Positions 45,301-58,325 of a DNA stretch of 64,000 bases are shown here, one piece after another (position 1 is the first letter of the stretch; every line of letters starts with the position of its first letter). The translations under genes were made by a program, and so were the position numbers. Origin of the DNA: Verticillium longisporum (taxonomy: Eukaryota > Ascomycota > Sordariomycetes > Glomerellales > Plectosphaerellaceae); the NCBI GenBank assembly GCA_019188255.1, contig JAETXT010000005.1, forward strand, positions 1,550,001-1,614,000. Reading direction: 5' to 3'. Below the pieces are notes generated by a model. That model was not told the DNA's origin. It made no database searches and saw only the letters and a program-made list of their open reading frames with translations.

Positions 45301-45753
45301 AACATGGTCGAGTTCTATCGTACATTTGTCAAGCCGGGCTCAGCAACCCGAGCCAAGGTCTCGGTGCATCTGGTTGCGCAGTCCTCAGCCGAATCAGATG
45401 AGAAGATGACGGAGTTGCTCCAAAAGCTCAGCCTTGACAAGACGGCCGAGACCAAGGTCAAGGCAGCACTGCTACGTCCCGAGATGAGGAACGACACAGA
45501 AAACCTGAAGTTGTATCTCCAAAGCGAGCTGCAGTTGCCTGAGGAGAAGGTCTCCACCGTCATTGCTGCCGCGCATGACCCGAAGACCGGTCCGAAGGTG
45601 AATGGCGTCAAGGAAGAAGACAAGGCTTCGGTCGAGTCGAAGCCCCAGATCATCACGGACGTCCGTGCCCACAGGGCCAGGCTTCAGGCCACATCAGGTG
45701 CCCAGGCTGGTAAGGATCTCAGCGAGTATCTGGATTTGGACGCCAAACTGTGA
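42318..45753 (+). CDS. M16A insulin-degrading-enzyme-like peptidase (Ste23/IDE), frame interrupted by one TAA
   Basis: A 1,071-codon gene matches insulysin/Ste23, an M16A zinc peptidase that degrades small peptides and, in yeast, matures a-factor. Exons are 42318..42548, 42656..43510, 43568..45203 and 45260..45753. The inverted zinc motif HAVEH is at residues 73-77, split from [10 protein letters not shown] by the first intron (107 nt). The third zinc ligand is Glu in AVDSENKKN (about residue 167). Other blocks are [20 protein letters not shown] [34 protein letters not shown] and, in the C-terminal half, [16 protein letters not shown] at 42833-42835 (codon 137) stands where the family usually has Tyr or Lys before GALDRFAQFF; here [10 protein letters not shown] follows in frame. 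All introns keep frame, so this single codon is the only defect. Confidence 0.92.
42833..42835 (+). other. In-frame TAA inside the M16 peptidase coding region
   Basis: Conserved peptidase sequence lies on both sides in the same frame. A TAC/TAT (Tyr) or AAA/AAG (Lys) codon is expected here from the family, so the change is a transversion and not of the C-to-T type. Confidence 0.7.
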
Positions 45754-47705
45754 GCTCAGCCTTTGGGCTCTGGCACGACGGAAAATATGTCTTGGACGTG
45801 GGCGACGTTGGCAGCCCAGGATGCCACGAACACTTTTCAGTAACATCTGTTTCATGCTACAAGGCATGACATAGCGTAGCGGTGGACTATCTTGAGTATT
45901 ACCCATGACTTGGCGACGCCCGGAATCGCGGGCACCAGCAAGTTGATCAGAACGGAAAGGAGAAGAGTGGGAAGGAGCAACAGCAGCTCGATCGGCTGAT
46001 GCACCTGGGCAGGATCCGGATTTGTTGCGGGGTTCTAGGTTCTTGATTCCAGAAGGGGCTTTGATCCAGGCGTGAGGAGCTTTCGGCGGCGAAAGAGGTA
46101 TTCGGGCTGGAATCAACTAGACGGCACTTAGACTTGGCACCCTCGAGCATTGTCATTCGCGAATAGAGTGCAAATTTCTCTGCGCAGCGGCAAAGTACGT
46201 GACGGCTGTCTGGTTCCTACGCGAGTTGTGTGTTTATGCTGGGTATTTCTCTAACCCAAGTACGTCTACTAAACAGGAGCGACCTTCGCAGGCAGACAGG
46301 TGGTATGGTAGGGCAAGGGAGAATAGGTTCGGTTCAGTTGTTTGCTACGTTTTTACGACATGTGAGACAGACGGAAGGGTGCAAGTACTTCCGGATTGTC
46401 ATGACAGTATAACAGTCCATCAATGTAGGCTTCTGGATAGAGCTCGTGATATGACCTAATCGTCTTGCGAGAAATCTGTTGAAGGTTACATAGTGAACCG
46501 GTCCTAGGGTTGCCTGGTGCAGGTATTTGATGGAGTGCTGGCCGCATACGTCTTGTACCTGAGTGACGTGCAGGACGAGGCTCTCCCTGATCACGACGTG
46601 GGTCTTTTTTCAACGCTAAGGTGCCTAAGGTACTGTACATGTACAAAGCTGCATTCACACACACACACAAACACACACACAAAAAATCTCGGCACCCGTG
46701 GGTTTTCGTAGCCAAGTTGAGATTCCGCAAGTGTGTCATAAGCAGCACGCGGAGATGGGTCTAGGGAGTACTTACACAGTGGTCAACGAGGATGTTTCGC
46801 GCAGTGACAGATCTCAATCGCATGCTTCAGAAGCCCAAAGTGACTTGCTCCAGGCGCAGCGTTTCTATTTGTAGTAATCGAGCAGGTAGGTTGACAGGCA
46901 CAGCAGGCAACTGTCATTCGTAGGCCTGCAGGTCGGCCACGACTCAGACCGCTGTAGTGAGAGGCGATGGAGCTCATTCGGTATCGACCTTAGGTACTCT
47001 CCTGCCTGGATAAGGCAACTGATGTACCCGGCTACAGGAGGGGCTACCCGCTGGCAGGTGGCACTGGCACCGACCATGAGTCGTCCAGTTGGTTCCTCCC
47101 GCATCGCCCCTCAAGCCTGGCCACTCCTAATACTGCAAACCCCTCCACTGCACCTCCAAAAAATCCATTCTCGCAAAACCTCTTACAGGCGCAACATTTC
47201 AGCTTTTGCTTCATCCGCACACACCGAGTTCCTTTTTTTTGCGGGCTTTTACGTCTCCTCTGAACTGGTCGAGAAGCCTTGTCAGTCGACTAGTGGACCT
47301 TCTTGCGTCGAGACGAGCTGCGCCCAAGTCACGGTTGCCACGGCCTCTCCCTCCCCTCCACTGACGTACTTTCTTCACCGTCCGCCGGAGGTAGGTACCT
47401 TGTCTTGGTTGTCTCTGCCCACCACCACCCGCCCTTCTTCCGCCTCAAGGCCTGCCCCCGGCATCGTTCGCCCTCCTCCATAGCCTTGTCGCACAGCACA
47501 CGCGAACCTCTTCCCAGGTCACCTCTTTTTGCTGCTGACCTCTCACCTCACCTGCTGATCAAGGCAGCACTGCCTCACCGACCGCGCGAAGCGAAGTGAA
47601 GCGACACTAACCAAGGTAGCCAGCTCCTCCATCGTCCTCCGGACGGTCTCCCCCGCGACTGCCTTTCCCAGGCTTGCACTCTTCGAGCTGCACAGGCAGC
47701 TCGCC
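45754..47705. other. Intergenic region, 2 kb
   Basis: No gene recognised. It holds a CA microsatellite (46656-46680) followed by an A run, and a CT-rich leader towards the deubiquitinase gene (about 47330-47560). Confidence 0.5.
46656..46680. repeat. CA dinucleotide microsatellite
   Basis: About twelve CA units, interrupted once by an extra A, followed by a short A run. Confidence 0.85.
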
Positions 47706-50700
47706 ATCACAACGTCTTCCTCAAAGAAGCGGAAGATTGCGCCGCGACACATAGATAACGACCAGCTGCAACCTCACACCCCTATCCCGACATCGTTTTG
47801 CCCTCCTGCGAACCCGACGACGACCCCGCCCTCTCTTTCACCTCCACCGCCTTCAGCGACAACCGCCACGGCTCGCCCGAGGTTGAGGTCGAAGCTCCCC
47901 GTGGCTGCTCCCTGGTGGCAATCCGCCGAAAGCAATCCCGCCTCTAGTCTGCCTGCCAGACTCCAGACTCGTCAGGTCTCTCTGACGTCGACCGAGTACC
48001 CCGATAGTGCTGCGTCTTCCCCCTCGGGCGTGGGCGATCTCTCCATCGACAGCGACCGCGGCGGCTATACCTCTGGTACCGAGACCGGGCCTCTGCAGTC
48101 GCGTGACACGGCCCGAAGCCAGTCACCCTTCAACGTCTCCCGCCGGGCTATCATGGGAGGAGATGGGAACGCCCCTCAACGGTCTTCTTCACCCTTGAAA
48201 CGACGCGCTTCCAGCATGGAACCACAGCAAGACACGGAGATGCGAGGGGCCCAGGAGGCGGATTCGGTCAAGTCTGCTCAGAGCACAGCACAGCACGGGT
48301 CAACGACCACTCGAGCCCAATTGCCGAGGGCCATGAGCATCGATTTGCCGGATGACCAGCCCGCTCCAGGCGTGCAGGTTGCGCAGATAGATAGAGTGAT
48401 AGGTAACCACGGAAGACAGCTACTTACGGCTAAGAGTGTATAGCTGACCACAGCCTGCAGAGCCACCACCTCTCGAAGAGCAGATCAAAACGATTCAGAC
48501 ACTGGTGCTCGGATTTGAGGCAACCGCCCCGAAAGTGGGCGATACCGCATACGTGGTATCCACGTCATGGGTGCGTAAAGCCCAAGCCTTTGGTGACCCC
48601 AAGAACACAAAGGACGGTCCGTCAGATGAACGTCTTGGTCCTGTGGACAATTCAGACATTATCGACAGCATTTTAGCCACAGACGAGGGCCCTTTTGTGC
48701 GCCTGAGGGATGGAGTGAGCTTAGATAGCGACGTCTCGCTCTTCCCCGACGATGCTTGGACCCTAGTATCGGAGTGGTACGGCCTCTCCGATGGGCAGAT
48801 CCCCATCATCCGCAAGGCTATCAACACGGCACAAGATTCGGCTCCTTCGGCCAATATTATTTTTGAGATCAACCCTCCCGTCTTCACTGTTTATCGACTG
48901 TGGTCCAGTGGGAGTGAAATCCCCATTGAGACCAAGCTGAAGGACGCTGCACCAATCGTCGTGGTCAAAAGCACCTCTGCATCTTATAATGAGTTCTTCA
49001 AGGAGCTCAAGACAAAGACGGGCATTCCATTGGACCGCAAAATACGTGTATGGTCGATAGCACCCCAACCCGAGCCTTCTCAGATGGATGTTGAGCCTCA
49101 CTCCACGTTGACGCCGCCTGATTCGCCGGAGCGCGAGCTTGCATCTCCCCCGGAATCGTGGAAGAAGATGCTGATAGACGTGCCGACGTACTTGGCCGTG
49201 GATTCGCTGCGGCGGAGCAAGGTCGATGCTATCGACAACACAGTCAATGCCAATTACAATGGGAAAAGCTCGTTATCTATGAAGGCTCTTGGGCAAAGTC
49301 AGATTCTGGTCCTTGACGAGGAAGTCGAGAGGGGGGAATTCGTGTCAACATACTTCAAGAGAAAGGGTAACGCCAAGAGCATCGCCTCTCGAGGAGTAGG
49401 AAATGGCAAGACGGCTCAGTCCAGTGGCAACAACAGCGGTCGGAACAGCCCTGCACCATCAGCTCGCTCTGGTCCTATAACTCGCGGCAGGACGCAGCAA
49501 AAAAGGTCGGGCCGCAGCGTCGGAGCTGTTGGTCTGCAGAACTTGGGAAACACGTGCTACATGAACTCGGCACTTCAGTGTGTCCGGAGTGTCGAGGAGT
49601 TGACGAAGTATTTCCTCACAAGCGAGTACGAGAAGGAGTTGAACCGCGACAATCCTCTTGGCTACGATGGTCAAGTAGCCATTACGTATGGGCAGCTCTT
49701 GAAGGAGATCTACCGCGACTCAAGAGGGGCCGTCAGCCCTCGTGAGTTCAAGGTGACAATCGGTCGTTGTCGCAGCGCCTTTTCTGGATGGGGCCAGCAG
49801 GATACGCAGGAATTTCTCGGCTTTCTTCTGGATGGTCTGCAGGAAGATCTGAGTCGTATCAAGAAGAAGCCGTACATTGAAAAGCCTGATTCGACTGATG
49901 AGATGATCGGCAACGAAGAGGCCATTCGGAAAATGGCAGAAGAAGTCTGGGATATCACCCGAAAGCGAGACAACTCTGTCATCGCTGATCTGTTTAACGG
50001 CATATACAAGTCTACACTTTAATGCCCCGTCAACGACAAAGTCAGCATCAAGTTAGACCCTTTCAACAACTTGACCCTTCCTCTGCCAATTGAAGATCTT
50101 TGGAGCGCCTCGGTCAAATTCTTCCCCCTCAACGATCGTCCTGTACTTGTCGAGGTCGAACTGCCAAAACACAGCGCTGTTGAACTGCTCAAGAAGGCCA
50201 TTTCTGATCGGACAGGTGTTCCCGTCGACCGTTTGATTGGCGCAGAAGAGTTCAAAGGAAAGTTTTTCAAGATTTACTCCGACAACGAAGACGCTTCGGA
50301 AGCCATCACTGGCAGCGATGTCGCCACTTTCCACGAGCTGGAGTCGTCGCCTACCAACTGGATCAAGTCTAGTGGCCACCGCTCCATGCTAGACATTGAT
50401 GACGAGCCTTACGTCGACCCACGCACCGAACGCCTTGTCGTCTCTGTCCTGCATCGGAAGCAGGCTGCTGGTAACCGATATAGCCGGGATGACAGCGCTT
50501 CGCCTCCTCACTTCATCGTTCTGACGAGAGAAGAGGTAAGAGGCACCGACGGGCCTGGCAATCGTTCCTGCTAACATTGAATAGGCCAACAACGAGGATG
50601 TTATCCGGCGCAAGATCCTTGAGAAGATCGCCACATTCACTACCGCTGCCGGTTTCGCCGATTCCGATGATGGGCTTGATCCCGAGACGGTTGTCACGAC

Positions 50701-52857
50701 ACAGTCCGATACCGAGATGGGTGATTCTAAAGTCGTTGCTCAATCAGTCGAGGGCGAGGACGACATCGTCGAAGTGTCGATGAAGGACAATGGCGAGCCA
50801 ACTGCTGCTACGACCGCTAGCCACGACCGCGTGCTGAAGCGGTTTGAGTCGCGTCGACCCAAGTGGGCGACGGACTCACAGTCTTATCTGCCACCCCAGC
50901 TCCAGAACCTTTTTGAACTGTTCTACTTTGGCGGTGAGAGCAGCGACGTTGTGCCTTCTGGCTGGAATAGCCTTGACCGATCTCTACACAAACTATCATC
51001 CAGAGCGCCGCCACCTGAGTCATCAAGCGACCAAGACGAGTCGAACAGCCCGGGTACCTGGACGAACGGCGGTGATGGCGACAGCGACAACGACAGCACT
51101 AGCGACCTACAATCCTCTGCCTCAACTCCGGCGCAGACTCGCATGAATGAAGAGTCGAGCGAGGAAGAGGCAGTCGTTAAGCCCCCCAAGGTGAGCAGCT
51201 CAAAGAATCCCCACATGCACTGTACCCGCGAACCTTTTGGAATCTACGGCTACGCCACTATTCACGGGACGTTGATGATTGACACCTATGTAGGCTAGTG
51301 TTCGAGCATCCCAGCGACCCAATGGTCAAAAGCCTGGCGCTAGCAAGAAAAAGATGAAGCCTCACAAAACTTACGGCAAAAAGGGCAATAAGCGCCGTCA
51401 CAGGGAGATGAAGTCGCGCGAAGTGCGCATGCCCGATGTTGCGCCGCAACCCTCACCCGCGGATGATGTGCCCGGCCCCCTTGTCCGTTTCGGAGAGGGT
51501 ATCGTTGTCGAATGGGACAGCAATGCCTGGGACGGTATCTTTGGCGATACAGACCACGGTAACGACGATCTGCGTGGAAGTCCCACGTTCAACGACCTTG
51601 AGCGCCTTCGCGATCCAAACATGGAGCTGAAGCGGAAAAAGCGCCAGGCTCGCCGTTCCAAGGGCATCACGCTGGAGGAGTGTCTGGACGAGTTCGACAA
51701 GGCCGAAATCCTATCCGAGCAGGATACATGGTATTGCCCGCGCTGCAAGGAACATCGCCGTGCAAGCAAGAAGTTCGACCTGTGGAAGACGCCTGACATT
51801 CTCGTTGTGCATCTCAAACGATTCAGCTCCTCCGGCTACCGGCGAGACAAGCTGGATGTGCTAGTTGACTTCCCCATTGAGGGCCTCGATCTGCGGACAC
51901 GCGTCTTGCATCAGGAAGGTGGTAAGGAGGAGGTGTATGACTTGTGCGCCGTCGACGAGCACTTTGGTGGCCTCGGCGGTGGTCATTATACGGCGTGGGC
52001 AAAGAACTTTGTCGACAATCAGTGGTATCACTTCAATGGTCAGTTGCAACATCGGAACGCATAACTGAGCAGTTTGACTGACCAAATGCAGACACGAGCG
52101 TTTCGGCTGGCAAAGCAGAGAGCTCCGTCACTAAGGCTGCGTACCTCTTGTTTTACCGCCGGCGTTCCACTGTGCCCCTGGGTGGGCCCCGCCTCCGCGA
52201 AATCTGCGAGAAATTTGACAGCGGCTCGGAAGAGGAGGAAGATGAACAAGACGCGGCAGATTCGGGGAAGGCCGGCGTCTCGGCGAGGGCTCCTCCCCAA
52301 CTGGATCGTCGAGACTTGGGACCGGAGCCGGAGCAATTCGCCTGCCAGCAGGTCGTGGTTTGGCTCATAACACCATGTCGACGCGCAGCGACGACGGCCT
52401 GCCCGACTACAACAGCAGCGAACGGATCCACGACAGCATCGAGGACGAAGGTATCGGCATGGCGGGCGCTCCCGCAAGCCGGCTGTCTCAGACGTTCACC
52501 GGCAAGCAGACGTGGTCATTCAGCGGCATCGGCGAGGATGGTGACACCACGGATACGCTCCAGCTCGGAGGCTACGCCAGCGACGAAGCACAGGCCGACT
52601 CGGACGTGCCGGACCTGACCGGTCGTGGCAGCGAGTCCCCCTTGGTCGATGACCTGCTTCCCCAAGCAAGCGACGACGTGTTCGGGCCTCAGCAGCAGGG
52701 GCCCCTGCCCGGCAGCGCCGAGACCTGGAGTCTCAAACTTGATAATGGGGTGAATGCTGTGCCGCCGAGGGATGACGATGATGACGCTGCGTCGTCGGAG
52801 GCCGCTGAGATTCACATTTCCGACGACAGCCAGGGTCAGTCTGATGTTAAGTCCTAG
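47706..52857 (+). CDS. DUSP+USP ubiquitin-specific protease, Ubp12/USP4-15 type (several lesions)
   Basis: This cysteine deubiquitinase has a DUSP domain (about 48536-48830; DTAYVVSTSWVRKAQAF ... PDDAWTLVSEWYGLSDG) and a split USP domain. The Cys box GLQNLGNTCYMNSALQ has its catalytic Cys codon at 49555-49557; the His box GGGHYTAWAKN has His at 51984-51986. A large acidic insert lies between them, and the second zinc-ribbon pair WYCPRC is present. Introns are 48403..48460, 50536..50584, 51191..51293 and 52039..52091. Problems: TAA at 50020-50022 within STL-x-CPVNDKVS, one-base losses near 47779-47782 and 52264-52267, an unresolved shift at about 47890-47960, and no in-frame ATG before SSKKRKIAPRHID. 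The first codon may lie near 47706, where the sequence reads ATC. The first zinc pair reads CPVN instead of CPVC. Confidence 0.85.
50020..50022 (+). other. In-frame TAA inside the deubiquitinase coding region
   Basis: It falls in the family block YKSTLVCPxC just after Leu, and the same frame then gives CPVNDKVSIKLDPFNNLTLPLP, which is typical USP sequence. Confidence 0.7.
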
Positions 52858-54770
52858 ATACTCTCCGCGCGCCAGGGGGAATGGGAATGGGAGTAGGAAA
52901 GCGTCGTCGGTTGCATAGGTGGGAGAAAAAAATGATGCCTGATGTACTAAGCAAACCATGACAACGGTGGCGCAGCTCAGTTGGCAATGAGAAACGGACA
53001 ATGGCGGTGTGATACGAGACCAAAGAGAGCAACGTACCGGAGACGGGAGATGAACCTGGTGTTGTTTAGGTATGGGAGCTATAACCACGGACATGGCAGC
53101 ATCGAGGCGCGGTAGGGCATGGTACATACACCCATTGGCAAGCTGGGTGTCGATAGAGCTTAGAGGACACTCGTGGCCTTGGCTGGACGGAATAGGGCGG
53201 GCGGGAGAGGAGGGGGGCTTCCATGGGATCGGTTGACTGGGGGCGGTCTGATAGGAGTTTGTCTTTTTATCTCTCTCTCTTCATAACCAGACCTCTCGTT
53301 ACTACAATCCTCGTTTACCGAGTATTCTGTCTACGCCTTGTCGTTTGGCTCCAGATCACCCACTTGGATGTCTCTGCAAGCAAGACTGCGCCACGACAAA
53401 TACTCTGTCCCTTCCACCACATTGTGGGCACAGACCGATAATCAGGCTAACATCGAGTCTTTATACACGCCGTCGCTTTCACCAGCGACGGCACATCTTC
53501 CACAGGATCATCCACGATACTTGCGCCCTGGTAGATGGGTTCATCGGGAGAGGAAAGCGGCGCACAGCCACTGGGTACAAGAAAGAAAGCCATAGCGAGG
53601 GTGGAGCTGTCTTCCAGAAAACCATTTGGAAGGATATCCGTCTCCCCGCCTCTGTCATATTTCGCCCCGTCAATGTAACGACGTGACTTCAAGCTCTCAT
53701 ACTGAACAATGCAAAGTCCCAAGCCCGCTCCCAAGTCTTACATAATCCAGGCTTCCAGAAGGCGAGATTTGTGGAGCGTTGGTGACACGCAGAGGTGCGT
53801 GTGCGCACACGTACACAGACATACATCGTACACGAACCGCCCGGCAGACGAACAAAAGATATGGACGGGGCAGGGAGAACGAAGGGGTGGAAGACAGGGG
53901 GGAGGATAGAGGCTCCATAGCCATGGCGCCGAATCAAGAGGCGTGCTACCGAATTGCATTCAGATCGGGCCAGTGATAGGATTTCTTCTGGAAGCTCAAA
54001 TGGTGTGCGGCGTTGTTGTCGAGGCCTGGTTCGATTCAGATGTTCATATATTTGACTCTCGGCAAAGCGTTCGCCGTACATGGGATGAGCTGGCGTTCGC
54101 TCTTGAGGAGGAGGCGCGCGCGCCTGTTGGAGATCGACGGGGGGGGTGGCTTCGAGGCTGAGACGCGAGGCCAGGGCAACAAGCTTCGACTGTGCGGCCG
54201 CCGCAGCCCGAGGGTGCCGATCAAGGTTGCGGGGGGCACAAAGGGACGAGATGGAAGTGAGACTGGTCTATCTGATGAGATCTGTGATGAGCGTTGATGG
54301 AAGTTTCCGGCCAGCAGGGCGTATCGCCTGGCTAGCATGTTTTTAAGTATCATCGTCATAGTCGCACATTCTTTTTGGACGCCATTCCCAGTTCCGGGCG
54401 ACTCGGGCTTCAACCGCACCTCAGCGGCCATGGCCATAATCTAGATGGAATGCCGATAGGGGTCCAAGCGAGTTGGGCGGTTTAAGGGGCCCGATGCAAC
54501 CATCAGGCGGGCCTCGACCAAGCGATTGCCCCCCCTTGCGCATTCTGCGTTGGAAAGGGCGTTCGAAGAAGCAATGGCAAATTCTTGAGAGAAAAGCAAA
54601 GCGAGGTCGATGGTAAGGTTTCCTTAGCGTAGCTGAAGTATGGAACAAGGCGCACATGTCACGACGTCCTCGTCGGTGTCAGTGCCGGTGCCGCGGAAAG
54701 GCGGAATTGGGGAAATCAGCAGCGAGGCCAGAGCGAAACAGTCCGGGGGTCGTGGCAAGGCACGAGATTC

Positions 54771-54816
54771 AGAACCAGAACCAGACCCAGAACCAGAAGC
54801 AAAAACACCAGAACCT
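54771..54816. repeat. Short AACCAG-type minisatellite
   Basis: About six imperfect hexamer units (AGAACC/CCAGAC variants) in tandem. Confidence 0.65.
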
Positions 54817-57193
54817 GGAGCATGGATGGGCAACGCGATGAATGCTATCTGGAGACATGCAGCACGTGCGTCTCAGATAAATTTGCGTCATTCTACCCCC
54901 GTCTGCTCGCGAGAGGGGCCAAACCTCGATCACACGTCAAATTTGTCCGAGATGGCCAGCAAGGTGAGTCGCCATTTTGTAGGGGGAATGCCGGATCACG
55001 AAATGCTGCTGTCAGCAGAGACGAGTTAGGGTCAGGTTGGCTGCGGGCGTTTTCAAGGGCGAAGGCACAGGGAAGATGTCACCATCCCGAAGAAGGGCCC
55101 AGGGTGCATCCGAGGGTGGGGGGGTTCAGGAGGAGGTTCAACCAAAGCCTATGTGGGCTACTCGCGTGCGAGCCTGCTTAACTCGCCGACAAGGGCCTCC
55201 GATATCGCGGGAACGGCGTCAAAGGAACGTGGCATCTTGGGAGGTGTCAGCCTCGGCCGGCGAACGAGGGAGCAAGCGCTAATGGCCATGATGTGGACGC
55301 ACAGCGGGACATGTTGTCGGTTCGAGAAGGTCGACCGGCGGTGCCTGAGGGGGTTGCGCGCGCGGGCGGGATGTGCGGGGAGGTTTGTGGTTCCTGTTTT
55401 CCTTTTCCAGGGACAAGCTCAGGAGGAAGGCCTGAATGTGGAAGGTGGACAGCGGGGGCATCGGGCTACGACTGGTTCGCGATACAGAACAGCCCGCCTA
55501 CCGACGCCGATAGGCGTGCTCGTGCTGCAGACTGGAGGGCTTGGGGCGGCTGGCCCTGGGGGCTGGTAATCTGGAGAGCGACGATCTGATGTGCTGCAGC
55601 TCGGCTTGCGCAGCTAGTGCAAGTGACGCGACGAGGATAAGGCCTATCATTGGGCTAGTCGGCGGCCTTTCTCTTGTGGGAGGAGCTGCGTGATGTGATG
55701 CCATGCAAGATGCCATGTTGCCAGGCTAGATGAATGGATGGAGAGATGGACGAGTTGCCGGATGAACAAGAGATAGACGTACGTCCGTTGCCACGATATG
55801 ACGAATGTAACACGGGGAGGCTGGCCCGGCCTATCTGCTCTTCGGAAGGAGGGGATGGCGAACGTCAACTGCCGATGGATGGTACGGTACCATTTCTTTT
55901 CGCTGTGGATGCGTGATGCACTGCATTGCTTGCTTCGTGCCTCCGCACCATCACATCTCCGCAGTTGCCACAGGCGGCGGCGACGACGACAGCGTCGACG
56001 AGCAGGGTATAGGTGGGTGGTTCCTTGTGGCGCCGGTCACAAATGATGAAGAGACGGTGCGATGCCTGTACTCTTGTCTGGGCGAGGGGTGTCCGAGGGG
56101 GTGTCGAACAAGCCAAGTATGATTTGTCTTTGTGAACAGAGCCTCCTTCGAGTCACGGTGGTCGAGTCGGGGGTGTTCAGTGCAGGGCGGCACCTACTGT
56201 AGGCAGGACAGATGAAGAGCTGAGCTTGTGGTGTTGAGCGAGCTCTGGCAGGCCTGGCGACCCGACTGTCAGAGCAATTATCAATGCCGAAATGATAGTG
56301 TAGCCGGGATGTCGGGACGGAACGAGAGTAGGGCCGTACAGCACCGACTTGGGTACGTTGGTTGAGCGTTTATTGGCGGCCAACTTGGTAGGTTTGCTTC
56401 TTGGTTAGACTGACACTGGCGCCGGGCTTGTGGTTCTTCGAAGGGGTGCCCCTGGTCCACTCCACGACGGCAAGCAGACTCTGGATTCGGAATAATTGTC
56501 GTGTGTGCGGTGATCATCCAAGCCCTGGTGAGTGGGAGGGGTCGAGTTTGTTTGTTGGAGCTGATGGATAGAATGGTTTGATGGATCATTTCTGTACTGT
56601 AGGTAGCGAGTTGGTCTTGAAAATGGGACAGATGCCCGGAAGCAGGGCGCTGGCCGTCCATCCACGGAGGAACGAGCGAGCGTGGTGATGTTCTCCAGGT
56701 TGTCAGCTGGAAGAGACCCCCCTCCCTGCCCCAGTAGGCCATGGGCCGTATACAACAGTCCAAAAGGTGCACCCCCTCGGTACTAAGTTAGGTATCTGCA
56801 GCGCTAATGACTGGAGCAAGCTCTTCAGTGAGTTAGAGGATGGGGGTTTTCTGTCACTTCTGGCCTCGCGACCGGATTCAAGCACCCAGCCAGCATTCGT
56901 CCCATATTCTTCTCTGCTTACTTTACCTATTAGGGAGCATTTGACATCAGCGGGTTGTGATGAATTGACAAACTACGTCCTGTCGCTCATCGCACCCGTT
57001 TCCGGCACGCGTGGCGAACGCAGCTGTCCAATTCGCTGGCAGTGAATCAGGATCTACACACCCTGGACTGTTCTTTTTCCAGGGATTCCAGGGATTCCAG
57101 GGAGGGGGCGAAGAAAAAAAAAAGAGGGCCATCAGAGACTGCAAAAGACGTCAACTGCGACAGGCCACTTTTGACTCCTCGTCGCACCTCATC

Positions 57194-57270
57194 AGGTCGC
57201 AGGTCGCAGGTCGCAGGTCGCAGGTCGCAGGTCGCAGGTCGCAGGTCGCAGGTCGCAGGTCGCAGGTCGC
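57194..57270. repeat. Heptamer tandem repeat, (AGGTCGC) x 11
   Basis: Eleven perfect copies of the 7-base unit AGGTCGC run without interruption for 77 bases. A degenerate partial copy follows. Confidence 0.95.
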
Positions 57271-57330
57271 AGGGTCACAGCTGCGACAGGCAAGGCACCT
57301 ATGGGACAGACCACGCGCAGCACACGAGAC

Positions 57331-57364
57331 CTACCTTACCTAAGGTAGGTAGGTACCTAGGTAC
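57331..57364. repeat. TACCT/AGGTA palindrome
   Basis: CTACCTTACCT is followed directly by AAGGTAGGTAG and then by TACCTAGGTA, a second overlapping palindrome. The element is a near-perfect inverted repeat without a loop. Confidence 0.8.
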
Positions 57365-58289
57365 CCGGCTCATCCTGGGAACATCGTTGCGGTATCCCCA
57401 AACAGGACACGAGCATGCCGACCAGTGACGACGCACGCCTGACGAAGCAGTCCAGCACCTAGCATCCCAGCACATCACATCAGGCCCAGACGAGCCCTGC
57501 AACGTCAAAAAGCAAAGACGATCGAATGCTGACGATGGGCCTGCCCACCACTGGACCGAAAACCCACACCTCTTTGTTGACCGACTCCATAAGCTTGGTC
57601 TCCATTTTTCCTTGATCGCCAAATTGTTCTTTGCGGCTTCGAGAAGGAAAATTCGACGGGGGCCCCGATTGCAGACATTGATTGGGGGGGTTTTGGACAC
57701 GCCAGAGGAGCTAGAGGGGGGTGCAAAGCGGAGGAACGCCCGTTCGTGACCTGGATTAGTTTCTTCGCCGGGCGAGCTGGCGACGATGTGAGATGAAGAG
57801 TAAGGTAGCTGACCCCCCTTCTTACCCAGGGCAATCACCACATGTAGCCTTCGATGGTCCTGCATTCCCGCCATTGTCAACCCGCCGGCCAGCCCACCCA
57901 GTGCGCCACAGCCACAGACATCTCTGGGCTGCGCCTTTCAGCATGCGCCCTCTGCAGCTGATACGCGTGGAGCCCGAGTGCATGCTGTTCTTTCTGACCT
58001 GTCGGGAGGAAGGATCAGTGACGGAAGGTCGGAAGCCTTCGATTCACATTCGAGAAGGCAATTAGAAGGTCGTGAAATTCTCCTTGCGGCTAAAGCCCCA
58101 GATTGTCTGTTTGGCCAAAGTATGATCTTGACTACGCTCCATCGCAGATCCCAAAACCATCGCATCGGGAATTGCTCCAAAGTCAAAGATGTCCCTGGGT
58201 CAGGAATTTGCGATCGGGGGCGGGACTACGTCGTCGACACGACGGTTCGGTGGTCATTGGAAGGTGTCAGCGACTGCAGCGCACAGAAC

Positions 58290-58325
58290 GTACCTACCAC
58301 CTAAGGTTAGGCACAGTAGTACCCT
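58290..58325. repeat. Degenerate TACCT/AGGTA element
   Basis: GTACCTACCACC, AAGGTTAGG and TACCCTACCT occur within 40 bases, a mutated version of the palindromes seen elsewhere in the window. Confidence 0.5.
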
